Source: an uncultured Flavobacteriaceae bacterium
GTDB taxonomy: Bacteria; Bacteroidota; Bacteroidia; Flavobacteriales; Flavobacteriaceae
Direction of reading: 5' to 3'
Assembly: GCA_947495135.1 (NCBI GenBank)
Contig: CANLXN010000004.1
Location: 1-64,000, forward strand
Length of the DNA stretch: 64,000 nt
The stretch's first letter is position 1; every line of letters starts with the position of its first letter. The position numbers and the translations under genes are program-made. Of this stretch, positions 34,322-43,210 are shown in pieces. The notes beneath the pieces are model-generated. The model did no database searches, was not told the DNA's origin, and saw nothing but the letters and a program-made list of their open reading frames with translations.

Positions 34322-35383
34322 ATGCGAAAGAAAAAAACCATCTTGGTAGCTCCTCTGAACTGGGGGCTTGGACATGCTACACGTTGCATTCCTATTATCA
34401 ATCTTTTGCTAACGCACAATTTCAACGTGCTTATTGGAAGTGATGGAGCGCCACTTCGATTACTAAAAAAAGAGTTTCCAACACTGAAATGTATAGAGCT
34501 GCCTTCTTACAATATTACCTATCCAAAAAAAGGAGAACACTTTAAATTAAAGTTGTTTTTGAAACTTCCTACAATTCGGAAAGCGATCGCTTCAGAAAAA
34601 AACATAATTAAAAAACTTGTTCGATCTGGTCAAATAGATGGAGTTATCAGCGACAATAGACTAGGAGTGAGAAATAAGCAAATTCCTTCTGTTTTTATCA
34701 CACATCAACTCAATGTATTAAGTGGCAGCACTTCTTATTTTAGCAGTAAAATGCATCAACAAATCATCAAAAAATACGATGCCTGTTGGGTTCCCGACAC
34801 AGAAAAAGGCATTTCATTAAGCGGAAAGCTTGGTCATCCTAAAAAGATCAATTTCCCAGTGCATTACATTGGCCCCTTGAGCAGAATGACCAAAGAAATA
34901 CTTCCAAAAAAATACGATATCCTCGCCCTGCTCTCTGGCCCAGAACCTCAACGTACACTATTAGAAGATAAATTAATAGATGTACTTGGCAACTCCCCTA
35001 AAAAAGTGCTGTTGGTGCGTGGAGTAATTGAAGAAGAAGAATTAACATCGGTAAAAAAAGGGATTGAGGTTGTCAATTTTTTACAATCCTCATCATTAGA
35101 AAAAGCAATCAACGAAAGCACTTTAGTAATTTCTCGTTCTGGATATACCACCATTATGGACTTAGCAGCAATGGAAAAGGATGCATTTTTTATCCCAACT
35201 CCAGGGCAATACGAGCAAGAATACCTTGCCAAACAACTAAAGAAACAACAATTGGTGCCTTCTTGTAAACAAGAAAATTTCAGTTTAAAAAAGCTGGAGA
35301 AAGTTAAAAATTATAAAGGACTTAAATCCATAGCTAACGAAACCAACTACAAGCAGCTTTTAAGCCTTTTCGAGAGTGAATGA
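34322..35383 (+). CDS. MurG-like (GT28-type) glycosyltransferase
   Basis: 353 residues. The N-terminal half has APLNWGLGHATRCIPIINLLLTH, the GT-B acceptor-side loop of this family. The C-terminal half has the nucleotide-sugar region LEKAINESTLVISRSGYTTIMDLAAMEKDAFFIPTPGQYEQEYLAKQL, as in MurG/diacylglycerol glucosyltransferases. No signal peptide; a membrane-associated cytoplasmic enzyme is likely. Acceptor unknown. Its last 24 bases overlap the 3' end of the convergent histidine kinase gene. Confidence 0.85.
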   Translation: MRKKKTILVAPLNWGLGHATRCIPIINLLLTHNFNVLIGSDGAPLRLLKKEFPTLKCIELPSYNITYPKKGEHFKLKLFLKLPTIRKAIASEKNIIKKLVRSGQIDGVISDNRLGVRNKQIPSVFITHQLNVLSGSTSYFSSKMHQQIIKKYDACWVPDTEKGISLSGKLGHPKKINFPVHYIGPLSRMTKEILPKKYDILALLSGPEPQRTLLEDKLIDVLGNSPKKVLLVRGVIEEEELTSVKKGIEVVNFLQSSSLEKAINESTLVISRSGYTTIMDLAAMEKDAFFIPTPGQYEQEYLAKQLKKQQLVPSCKQENFSLKKLEKVKNYKGLKSIANETNYKQLLSLFESE

Positions 35384-36400
35384 GAATTCGGATCCAATTC
35401 CTAACTGACTTTCAACATAGATTTTTTCACCGTGCGCGTCTATTAAATGTTTTACGATCGCCAACCCTAAACCACTTCCACCTTCTTTTCGGGAACCACT
35501 TTTGTTTACCCTAAAAAATCGTTCGAATAAACGCGGAATATGTTCAGCAGCAATTCCCTCTCCATTATCTGTTACCCGCACTATCACTTTGTTTTTAATT
35601 AGGTCTTCTATGCTTACTTCGGTAGTGCCATCCTTGGAGCCATATTTAATAGAGTTTTCAAATAAATTGGTCAACACTTGCTGGATTCGTTCCTGATCGG
35701 CATTCACCATGATAGGCTCATTGTATTCTTTGTCGAATTCGAGGACTACATTCTTTTTCGCAGCTTTCATTTCTAGTAAATCAAAGACATTCTGAACCGT
35801 TTCAACTATATTGAATGGTTGGCTATCTAGCTCAAGATCTCCAACCTCCAGCTTGGTAATCATATCTAGATCCTTGACAATATAAATAAGACGTTCCACC
35901 CCTTTGCTTGCACGTTGAAGGTATTTCTTCCTTACGCTCTTATCCTTCATCGCCCCGTCTAGCAATGTTAGAATATAGCCCTGTACCGTAAAGAGCGGAG
36001 TTTTCAGCTCGTGGGAAACATTACCCATAAATTCTTTTCGATAATTCTCCCTTCCTTTAAGTGCCTCAATCTCTATTTTTTTGATCTCAGCAAAACGTTC
36101 CACTTCTTTGGTAAGGGTCTCCATATCTGTTGTAATCTTTTGCCTGTTAAAACTAGTAGCATCAAGCAAACGCACGTCGTCATAGATTTTCTTTACCCTT
36201 CTGTAAATAAACTTTTCTACACGATGTTGGATGATGAAAAAAGAAAACAGGTAACAAATTATAAAGAATGCAATAAGGTAGAGATAATTGATCTCTCCGT
36301 GTACATAAAAAAAGACACCCATAGTGAGTGTCATAAAAATAGTAATCAACGCGGAGGTATAGCCAGCGAACTTATATGTTTTTTTAAAACTATTTGACAT
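35360..36400 (-). CDS. PhoR-like sensor histidine kinase
   Basis: 346 residues. Two membrane helices (about 12-32 and 38-57) have almost no periplasmic loop between them, followed by a short linker, HisKA with His130 (GNVSHELKTPLFTVQGYI), and HATPase_c with N box (NLFENSIKYGS), DNGEGI, and SGLGLAIVKHL. It lacks PAS and HAMP domains. It phosphorylates the response regulator encoded immediately upstream (1-base overlap). With so little periplasmic sequence, it may need a partner protein for sensing, as PhoR does. Confidence 0.9.
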   Translation of the reverse strand: MSNSFKKTYKFAGYTSALITIFMTLTMGVFFYVHGEINYLYLIAFFIICYLFSFFIIQHRVEKFIYRRVKKIYDDVRLLDATSFNRQKITTDMETLTKEVERFAEIKKIEIEALKGRENYRKEFMGNVSHELKTPLFTVQGYILTLLDGAMKDKSVRKKYLQRASKGVERLIYIVKDLDMITKLEVGDLELDSQPFNIVETVQNVFDLLEMKAAKKNVVLEFDKEYNEPIMVNADQERIQQVLTNLFENSIKYGSKDGTTEVSIEDLIKNKVIVRVTDNGEGIAAEHIPRLFERFFRVNKSGSRKEGGSGLGLAIVKHLIDAHGEKIYVESQLGIGSEFSFTLEKA

Positions 36401-37083
36401 TAAACTACAAACTTATAACCAACTCCCTTGACGGTTTTAAATTTATCATCGCCAATTTTCTCTCGCAATTTACGAATATGTACATCAATTGTACGTCCGC
36501 CAACCACAACTTCATTTCCCCACACCATATCGAGTATATCCTCACGTTTGAAAACCTTTCCTGGTTTTGAAGCCAATAACGATAATAATTCGAATTCTTT
36601 TCTAGGCAATATAAGCTCTTCTTTTCCTTTTAAAACTTTGTATTCTTCTCTATTAATAACAAGGTTTCCAATTTTAATGTTAGTGTCGCTTTCCTCTGTT
36701 TCTTTAAATCTTCTCAACAATGCTTTTACCTTACTTGTAAGAACTTTTGGCTTGATAGGCTTAGTGATATAATCGTCTGCGCCTGCATCAAATCCAGCGA
36801 CTTGCGAATAGTCTTCACCTCTGGCCGTTAAAAATGTAATTACGGTTTCGGATAACTCGGGGGTTGCTCTTAACTTTTCACATGCCTCGATACCGTCCAT
36901 TTCTGGCATCATAACATCTAAAACGATTAAATGCGGTAAATGCTTCTTAGCTTGCTTAATCGCTTCCAATCCATTTTCTGCGGTAAACACTTGATACCCT
37001 TCCGCAGATAAGTTATAACCAATTATTTCTAAAATATCTGGCTCATCATCTACCAACAGAATTTTCGTGTCCTTTTTCTTCAT
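36400..37083 (-). CDS. PhoB-like response regulator (OmpR/winged-helix family)
   Basis: 227 residues. The receiver domain has acidic pocket VDDEPD and phospho-acceptor Asp56 (LIVLDVMMPEMDG), then the switch Thr (VITFLTARG) and Lys (YITKPIKP). The C-terminal winged helix has EFELLSLLASKPGKVFKREDIL and VVVGGRTIDVHIRKLREKIG. This layout resembles the RprY/PhoB group of Bacteroidota regulators. It heads the operon with the kinase. A near-consensus box TATCTTTA lies at 37115-37108. Confidence 0.92.
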   Translation of the reverse strand: MKKKDTKILLVDDEPDILEIIGYNLSAEGYQVFTAENGLEAIKQAKKHLPHLIVLDVMMPEMDGIEACEKLRATPELSETVITFLTARGEDYSQVAGFDAGADDYITKPIKPKVLTSKVKALLRRFKETEESDTNIKIGNLVINREEYKVLKGKEELILPRKEFELLSLLASKPGKVFKREDILDMVWGNEVVVGGRTIDVHIRKLREKIGDDKFKTVKGVGYKFVV

Positions 37084-37269
37084 TAAAAATACTTTTATAC
37101 TATAAGATAAAGATACTATTTAATCTGTATGTACTATGAACAGATACTTTTGTTAACAATTCGGTAACAAAGGCCACCTCCTCTTTCCCTCAAACTTAAG
37201 TGCAATTTTAAATAATCGTTATCTCTATAGGCTGTTAATAACATCTCTTTTGAATGGAAGAGATTTTTG

Positions 37270-37277
37270 TATCTTTG
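37270..37277 (+). promoter_or_regulatory. -33/-7 promoter (TTG-N18-TATCTTTG)
   Basis: TTG at 37249-37251, 18 bases, then exact TATCTTTG. This is the best-formed Bacteroidota promoter in the window. The ATG of the T9SS lamin-tail protein follows at 37303, so the leader is about 20 bases. Confidence 0.75.
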
Positions 37278-37302
37278 CCCCTCACTTAAATTTACGACAG
37301 TA

Positions 37303-39009
37303 ATGAAAAAAATTACCTTGTTACTTGCCTTATTTTGTGCAAGTTTTACCTTTGCCCAAACCGTTTACATCAACGAAATTGACGCAGATCAGACGTCAAC
37401 CGATACAGAAGAATTTATTGAAATAGCTACGCCTGCCGCTAATACTTCTCTTGACGGATATGTAGTAGTACTTTTTAATGGCGGTTCAACAGATGACGCT
37501 AGCTATGGTGCATTTGATCTTACCGGCTTTTCTACAGACGCAGACGGATACCTAATTATAGGTAGTGATGCTATTGCAGGTGCTGAACTTTCTTTAGGAG
37601 CAGATAACGGATTGCAAAATGGTGCAGATGCTGTTGCCATTTATCAAGATGATATTGCAAACTGGGAAAATGGAACACCAGCTACAACAACTAACTTAAT
37701 CGATGCGATAGTTTACGGAACTAGTGATGATGATGACGTTGAACTACTTGCAGCTCTTGGAGAGACTGTACAGTATGACGAGAACCTGAATGGAAATAAA
37801 GATACAGAATCACTTCAGTTAAACGCTGCTGGAGACGCTTTTTGTACTGCGCTCCCTACGTTAAGAGACACCAACGTTTGTCCAGCTTGTACTTTTGTTA
37901 TTACTGATGTAGCTATTGCATGTGATAGCGAGACAAGTGGTACAGATTCGGTAACCATCGACATTACTTACAGTGGTGGTGGTGACGAAACCTATACAGT
38001 TGAAATTACTTCAGGAGGTGGTGTTGTTACAGGAGACGATCCTACAACTACTGCAAATGGTGTAATTACCCTTACCGATGTTAGCGAGGATACTACAATC
38101 ACGTTAGAGATAACAAGTACTTCTTGTAATGTTGTAACAGATATCGAAACGCCTGTATGTGAAGCGCCTAACGATATTGCAACTATTGCCGCCTTACGCG
38201 AAGCAACCGAAGGAGAAAGCTACAGATTAACTGGAGAAGCGCTAGTTACGTTTACACAAGATTTTAGAGGTCAGAAATTTATCGAAGATGCCACAGCAGC
38301 AATTTTGATCGACGATAACGATGGCATCATTACTACTGCTTACGAAATTGGTGATGGAATGACCAACCTACGTGGAACATTAGGGTCTTTCAACGGAATG
38401 ATCCAATTTACTCCAGATATGGATCCAGGAGCACCAAGTTCAACTGGAAACACTATTAACCCGCAGCAAGTTTCTATCACAGACTTAAATAATTCTCCAG
38501 AAGATTATGAGTCTGAGTATGTTCAAATCGATCCGGCAGTAATGGTCGATACTTCAACCAATACTACTTGGATAACTGGTGAAATCTACCCATTGACTAA
38601 CAACGATGGTAGTTTTAACTTCCGTACTTCATTCTTTGATGCAGATTATATTGGTAGCTCTGTTCCTACTTCTTCTGTTTTCATTGCTGGGATTATAACC
38701 GAACGTGAGGCGGAATCTATGTACTATATCACTGCAAGAGATGCTGACGATGCTTCAACAGTTTTAAGTACCAACGATTTTGATCAAAATGCGTTCGCAA
38801 TGTTCCCTAACCCAGCAAATGAGCTATTAACAATCGTTTCTCCTAACAATGGAGTTAAGAATGTTGTTATTTACGATGTTACTGGAAAACAAGTAATCAA
38901 TACAAGCACTACTGGTGAAGTGAACATCGCTTCTCTTAATAGCGGCCTTTACATTGTTACTATTTCTGAAGGAACTGCTTCTGCAACTAAAAAATTAGTG
39001 GTAAGATAA
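37303..39009 (+). CDS. Secreted T9SS protein with lamin-tail and DUF5689-like domains
   Basis: 568 residues from the ATG at 37303; a TTG at 37267 lies in the promoter. Signal peptide MKKITLLLALFCASFTFAQ. A lamin-tail-like domain follows (VYINEIDADQTSTDTEEFIEI ... GYLIIGSDA). Next comes a beta domain (CTFVITDVAIACDSE...), then a DUF5689-like OB-fold unit (IAALREATEGESYRLTGEALVTFTQ). The T9SS sorting domain is last (FAMFPNPANELLTIVSPNNG ... GLYIVTISEG, ending KKLVVR). The strong promoter suggests high expression. Possibly linked to extracellular nucleic acid or surface binding, but that is only from domain company. Confidence 0.85.
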   Translation: MKKITLLLALFCASFTFAQTVYINEIDADQTSTDTEEFIEIATPAANTSLDGYVVVLFNGGSTDDASYGAFDLTGFSTDADGYLIIGSDAIAGAELSLGADNGLQNGADAVAIYQDDIANWENGTPATTTNLIDAIVYGTSDDDDVELLAALGETVQYDENLNGNKDTESLQLNAAGDAFCTALPTLRDTNVCPACTFVITDVAIACDSETSGTDSVTIDITYSGGGDETYTVEITSGGGVVTGDDPTTTANGVITLTDVSEDTTITLEITSTSCNVVTDIETPVCEAPNDIATIAALREATEGESYRLTGEALVTFTQDFRGQKFIEDATAAILIDDNDGIITTAYEIGDGMTNLRGTLGSFNGMIQFTPDMDPGAPSSTGNTINPQQVSITDLNNSPEDYESEYVQIDPAVMVDTSTNTTWITGEIYPLTNNDGSFNFRTSFFDADYIGSSVPTSSVFIAGIITEREAESMYYITARDADDASTVLSTNDFDQNAFAMFPNPANELLTIVSPNNGVKNVVIYDVTGKQVINTSTTGEVNIASLNSGLYIVTISEGTASATKKLVVR

Positions 39010-39031
39010 TTTTAGACTCCACCTATCATTT

Positions 39032-39064
39032 AAAAAGCTTCTGTTTGCGCAGAAGCTTTTTTTT
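39032..39064 (+). terminator. Intrinsic terminator after the lamin-tail protein
   Basis: An 11-bp stem (AAAAGCTTCTG 39033-39043 with 39050-39060) has a 6-base loop and runs into eight T. It ends just before the next promoter box. Confidence 0.88.
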
Positions 39065-39069
39065 ATGTC

Positions 39070-39077
39070 TATTTTTG
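39070..39077 (+). promoter_or_regulatory. -7 box (TATTTTTG) for the LuxE-like operon
   Basis: Exact TAnnTTTG match directly after the terminator. It fixes the start of the LuxE-like gene at the ATG at 39105, because an earlier in-frame TTG at 39045 lies inside the terminator. Confidence 0.6.
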
Positions 39078-39104
39078 AAGTGTAGCCAAGGAATAAGCCA
39101 ACCC

Positions 39105-40079
39105 ATGCTGAGAGAACAGATTTTTTCTATTTCTTCTGAAACTCAATTTAAGACACTTGCACTTGAAGTGTTCAATTACCAGTATGAACATGTCAAGATA
39201 TACCGAAGGTTTTGTGATCTGCTAAAAGTAGATCCGAAAACCGTAAAGCGAATCGAAGACATCCCATTCTTACCCATACAATTCTTTAAACAAGAAGCCA
39301 TAATTGTACAGGAGAAAATTTCAGAAATAACCTTTACAAGCAGTGGAACAACAGGAAGTATCACCAGTAAACATCATGTGGCAAATCTCTCGCTTTACGA
39401 AGATAGTTTTATGAATGGTTTTAAGAAGTTCTATGGAAGACCCACCGAGTGGACTATTTTAGCGCTATTACCTTCATATTTAGAGCGCTCTGGCTCATCG
39501 CTTATCTATATGTTCGATCGCCTTATAAAAGAAACAAAACAAAAAGAGAGTGGCTTCTACCTCGATAACATTGACCAACTTATCAAAAAAATGGAATGGC
39601 TCGAAATTCATGGCCGACAAACCCTATTGCTTGGCGTGTCTTATGCATTGTTGGATCTTATTGAAAAAAGAACATTTCAGCTTAAACATACCACCGTAAT
39701 GGAAACTGGAGGAATGAAAGGTAGAAGAAAGGAACTTATTAAAGAAGAACTCCATTCCATTCTCATAAAAGGTTTTGGCGTGTCCAAGATACATAGTGAA
39801 TATGGTATGACTGAATTACTCTCGCAGGCCTATTCCAAAGGCAAAGGGGTGTTTTCTTGTCCGCCTTGGATGAAAGTCCTTACTCGAGAACCTGAAGACC
39901 CGTTGAGTCTTGTACAAGGCAAAACTGGCGGCATAAATGTAATTGATCTTGCCAACCTTAATTCTTGTGCTTTTATTGCTACTCAAGATTTAGGCAAGAC
40001 CTATTCCAATGATACTTTCGAAATTTTAGGTAGATTTGATGATAGCGATATTCGCGGTTGTAACCTTATGGTTTTATAA
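39105..40079 (+). CDS. LuxE/acyl-protein synthetase-like adenylate-forming enzyme
   Basis: 324 residues. The ATP-binding P-loop of adenylate-forming enzymes is ITFTSSGTTGS, and a later KIHSEYGMTELLSQAY matches the YGxTE region. The opening IEDIPFLPIQFFKQEAI matches LuxE-type acyl-protein synthetases. Such enzymes activate a carboxylate as acyl-AMP and may hold it as a thioester. No luxCDAB genes are present, so bioluminescence is not implied. Its stop overlaps the next ATG (TAATG), placing it in one operon with the transglutaminase-like and DUF350-like genes. Substrate unknown. Confidence 0.82.
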   Translation: MLREQIFSISSETQFKTLALEVFNYQYEHVKIYRRFCDLLKVDPKTVKRIEDIPFLPIQFFKQEAIIVQEKISEITFTSSGTTGSITSKHHVANLSLYEDSFMNGFKKFYGRPTEWTILALLPSYLERSGSSLIYMFDRLIKETKQKESGFYLDNIDQLIKKMEWLEIHGRQTLLLGVSYALLDLIEKRTFQLKHTTVMETGGMKGRRKELIKEELHSILIKGFGVSKIHSEYGMTELLSQAYSKGKGVFSCPPWMKVLTREPEDPLSLVQGKTGGINVIDLANLNSCAFIATQDLGKTYSNDTFEILGRFDDSDIRGCNLMVL

Positions 40080-41110
40080 TGAACGCACCAAAAAAACAAA
40101 ATGACGGCTGTCTCTGGATGTTTTTATTCGGATTACTGAGCCTTTTTGGATACATTGGTGTTTCTACCGTTACAGGACTCGATACCACTATCTCGATTTT
40201 AATTGGGATGGTGATAGCAGGGATTTTTGCCACAAAATGGGTTGGAAAGCCATCGCTCAAAGGCCTTGTAGGGAATGCTCTTTTTATTTTTGGTGCAATT
40301 ATGTTACTACGCTTCTTTGGCTCTGTCTTTACCCAAATTTTAGAAAACACAGCTCCACCTACCTTTAATAAAGAAGAAGGCATTGAAAAAACAGTCTATA
40401 TTGAAAACAACGACACCATAGATGTTTATTCCTCGCATAGGATATGGAAAGACAATTTCGGAAATCCGTACGAAGGAACTCTAACTGTTAGAGATGACGA
40501 CTATCGGCGTCTACGAAATCATATTATAAATTTTAAAGAAACCAGTAGCTCCAATAATTTCTGGGGTAACCTATATCGATATTTAGACAAAACAGATGCG
40601 CCAAGTCTAGATTTGGTAATGAAGAGCTTTGAAGATATCAACAGGCAAAAGAACCTAAATAGAATGGAATTTGCCGAAATGGTGGTGAGCTGCATCCAAG
40701 ACATCCCATACTCGTTTATTTTTCAAGAACAATGTATGCCAGCTCAAAACTATGAACCCAGTATTCGAGAAATTTTAGAAGAATGTCCAGAGTGCTGTCT
40801 TGGAAATGTGACTTACGGAATCCAAAACTCTGTTTCATTTTTACAAAACTTAAAAGGCGATTGCGATACTCGAACGGTTTTAATCTATTCCATTTTGAAA
40901 CATTTTAATTACGACGTTGCAATTCTTAACAGCGACTTTTATAGACATTCTATCATAGGGCTCAACCTGCCAACCAGCGGGATTTATAAACTCCATAGGG
41001 GTAAAAAATATGTAGTTTGGGAGACTACGGCTAAGTACTTTGAAGCAGGAAAATTACCCTCAAATTTTAACGATATCACTCACTGGGACATTGTATTGAC
41101 CAGCAAATAA
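40079..41110 (+). CDS. Membrane-anchored transglutaminase-like protein
   Basis: 343 residues. Two or three helices lie near the N-terminus (about 12-90), then a soluble domain. A plausible papain/transglutaminase-fold triad is Cys262 (LKGDCDTRTVLIY), His290 (FYRHSIIGL) and Glu315 (YVVWETTAKYFEAG), in the usual order and spacing. The fold assignment rests on those motifs only. An additional cluster of Cys (EECPECCLG, about 235-241) may bind metal or form disulfides. It is translationally coupled to the LuxE-like gene and 7 bases from the DUF350-like gene. Confidence 0.65.
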   Translation: MNAPKKQNDGCLWMFLFGLLSLFGYIGVSTVTGLDTTISILIGMVIAGIFATKWVGKPSLKGLVGNALFIFGAIMLLRFFGSVFTQILENTAPPTFNKEEGIEKTVYIENNDTIDVYSSHRIWKDNFGNPYEGTLTVRDDDYRRLRNHIINFKETSSSNNFWGNLYRYLDKTDAPSLDLVMKSFEDINRQKNLNRMEFAEMVVSCIQDIPYSFIFQEQCMPAQNYEPSIREILEECPECCLGNVTYGIQNSVSFLQNLKGDCDTRTVLIYSILKHFNYDVAILNSDFYRHSIIGLNLPTSGIYKLHRGKKYVVWETTAKYFEAGKLPSNFNDITHWDIVLTSK

Positions 41111-41117
41111 TAAAATT

Positions 41118-41633
41118 ATGAACAAACAATTATTTACACTAGCACTCTTTGAAATCCTTCTTTCGATTGGGATTTCTGTAGTTATCTTTTATATTTCATA
41201 CAGCCTTCTTCATCGATTGTTCTTCAAAAATATTGACTTGAAGGGCGGCAATACGGCCTTTACTATTTTTACTGCTGGAATTATCTTATCCACTGGTCTT
41301 ATCCTTAGTGAAATCCTGCCTTCTATTACTAATATTATACGCTTATCTACCACGCAAGCTGAACAAATTGACACTGGACTAATTGTAAAATATAGCGGAC
41401 TCTATTTATTAATAGGGTTCGTGGCATCCATCGTAATAAATGCCTCCGTTTTCTTTCTGTTCTCTATGCTTACACGTGGAATCAACGAATTTAAAGCGAT
41501 CAAGGAAAACAATATCGCAGTTGCCATCTTAGTGGTTTCGGCCTTAATAAGTATCACTATTATTGTAAAAGAAAGTATTGCGCTACTCATAAGTTCACTC
41601 ATTCCATATCCAGACGTTTCAAATTTTTTATAG
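41118..41633 (+). CDS. DUF350-like four-helix membrane protein
   Basis: 171 residues with four or five hydrophobic helices in two similar halves (ISVVIFYISYSLLHRLF..., then IGFVASIVINASVFFLFSM...). Length, helix number and the NTAFTIFTAGIILSTGLIL segment fit DUF350 proteins. I recall that DUF350 genes often sit near glutathionylspermidine-synthase-like and transglutaminase-like genes, consistent with the neighbour here. Function unknown. Last gene of the operon; a strong hairpin follows about 100 bases later. Confidence 0.65.
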   Translation: MNKQLFTLALFEILLSIGISVVIFYISYSLLHRLFFKNIDLKGGNTAFTIFTAGIILSTGLILSEILPSITNIIRLSTTQAEQIDTGLIVKYSGLYLLIGFVASIVINASVFFLFSMLTRGINEFKAIKENNIAVAILVVSALISITIIVKESIALLISSLIPYPDVSNFL

Positions 41634-41732
41634 GAAATTGTAAGGGATTTGAAAAACATCCGACTTACCTAGTGTTATGAAAAAGGGGAGTTAAGAACCC
41701 ACATAATTCATAATTGGTTGGTTAGTTAGTTT

Positions 41733-41772
41733 GAAGCCCCGAAACACTTGTTTCGGGGCTTCATTATTTTTT
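41733..41772 (+). terminator. Hairpin between convergent DUF350-like and tyrS genes
   Basis: A 12-bp GC-rich stem (GAAGCCCCGAAA 41733-41744 with 41751-41762) has a 6-base loop. On the plus strand it is followed by CATTATTTTTTG, a T-rich but interrupted tract. It could also slow transcription from tyrS. Confidence 0.7.
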
Positions 41773-41836
41773 GTGAATACTTTTAAAAGCTTCTTAAATA
41801 GGAGGCCGTTTCTCTTATTTGAAAATTTCCGAAGAA

Positions 41837-43138
41837 CTAGACAACTGCCTTAATAATAAAGTAATTCTTCTTACCTCTTTGCAACAATACAAATTGACCA
41901 TTAATTAGATCTTTGGAGCCTACCTTGAAGGTATCGTTAACCTTTTCTTTATTTACTGAAATGGAATTTTCCTTTAAAGCACGTCTGGCTTCACCATTGG
42001 ATTTTAGAAATCCAGTTTTTTCAGCCAAGGCGCCTATGATGTCCAGTTCATTTTCTATTTCTGAAATTTTCACCTCTGCTTGTGGAACTCCCTCAAAAAC
42101 ATCTAGGAAAGTTTCAGAATCCAATCCTTTTAAATCTTCCGAAGTTGATTTTCCGAATAAGATATTTGAAGCGGCAATTGCTTTTTCAAGATTTTCTGCT
42201 CCATGAACCGTCTTGGTTACTTCCTCTGCTAATTTTTTCTGAAGTGCTCTTGCATGTGGGGCTTCTGCATGCTCGGCCACCAAGGCATCAATAGTTTCCC
42301 TATTTAAGAAAGTAAATATTTTAATATACTTTTCGGCATCAACATCACTCGTATTTAACCAATATTGATAAAACTTATACGGAGAGGTACGCTTCGCATC
42401 CAACCAAACATTTCCTCCTTCGCTCTTTCCAAACTTACTTCCATCGCTTTTAGTAATCAGTGGACAGGTAAGTGCATATCCTTTTCCACCTCCAATACGG
42501 CGAATAAGTTCGGTTCCCGTGGTGATATTTCCCCATTGATCACTTCCTCCCATTTGAAGCGTGCAATTATGATTTTTAAATAGATGTAAAAAGTCGTAAC
42601 CCTGCACTAGTTGATAAGTAAACTCGGTGAAAGACATTCCGTCAGTTCCATCACCAGTAATACGATTTTTCACGCTGTCTTTAGCCATCATATAATTGAT
42701 GGTAATATGCTTCCCTACATCACGGATAAAATCTAAGAAGCTAAACTCTTTCATCCAGTCGTAATTATTAACCATTACGGCCTCATTATTTTCTCCAGAG
42801 GTGAAATCTAAAAAGTGAGATAATTGCTTTCGAACACATTCCTGATTATAACGAAGGGTTTTTTCATCCAATAAATTTCGCTCGCTTGATTTTCCAGAGG
42901 GATCTCCAATCATTCCCGTAGCACCTCCCACTAAAGCATAAGGTTTATGTCCTGCCCTTTGAAAATGAGCCAACAGCATAATAGGAACTAAGTTCCCAAT
43001 ATGTAAAGAATCTGCCGTAGGGTCGAAGCCAACATAAGCCGCTCTCATCGTTTCATTAAGGTGGGTATCGGTATCTGGCATCTTGTCGTGAATCATTCCA
43101 CGCCACGAAAGCTCTTGAACAAAGTCTTTAACTGTCAA
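41837..43138 (-). CDS. tyrS: Tyrosyl-tRNA synthetase (TTG start)
   Basis: 433 residues from TTG at 43138. The longer frame from a TTG at 43165 overlaps the -7 box (43163-43170) and cannot be on that mRNA, whereas AAAGGA sits 6 bases before the TTG at 43138. The HIGH-type motif is LHIGNLVP and the KMSKS-type KFGKSEGG; the tyrosine pocket has [15 protein letters not shown]-terminal S4-like RNA-binding domain starts near 360 ([19 protein letters not shown]). It charges tRNA-Tyr. Stands alone. Confidence 0.93.
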   Translation of the reverse strand: MTVKDFVQELSWRGMIHDKMPDTDTHLNETMRAAYVGFDPTADSLHIGNLVPIMLLAHFQRAGHKPYALVGGATGMIGDPSGKSSERNLLDEKTLRYNQECVRKQLSHFLDFTSGENNEAVMVNNYDWMKEFSFLDFIRDVGKHITINYMMAKDSVKNRITGDGTDGMSFTEFTYQLVQGYDFLHLFKNHNCTLQMGGSDQWGNITTGTELIRRIGGGKGYALTCPLITKSDGSKFGKSEGGNVWLDAKRTSPYKFYQYWLNTSDVDAEKYIKIFTFLNRETIDALVAEHAEAPHARALQKKLAEEVTKTVHGAENLEKAIAASNILFGKSTSEDLKGLDSETFLDVFEGVPQAEVKISEIENELDIIGALAEKTGFLKSNGEARRALKENSISVNKEKVNDTFKVGSKDLINGQFVLLQRGKKNYFIIKAVV

Positions 43139-43162
43139 AATAGTTCCTTTAAAATTTGATTG

Positions 43163-43170
43163 CAAAGATA
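43163..43170 (-). promoter_or_regulatory. -7 box (TATCTTTG) for tyrS
   Basis: Exact TAnnTTTG match read leftwards. The predicted transcript starts about 19 bases before the TTG at 43138. Confidence 0.65.
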
Positions 43171-43210
43171 GACGGATGCTTGAAAAGACAAAAGCAGAAC
43201 CGCAAAAAGA

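Noticed and set aside
39045-39104. Upstream TTG start for the LuxE-like gene
   Set aside because: It lies in the loop of the terminator and upstream of the -7 box.
39105-40079. Bioluminescence function for the LuxE-like gene
   Set aside because: No luciferase or fatty-acid reductase genes are nearby, and flavobacteria carry LuxE-like enzymes without lux systems.
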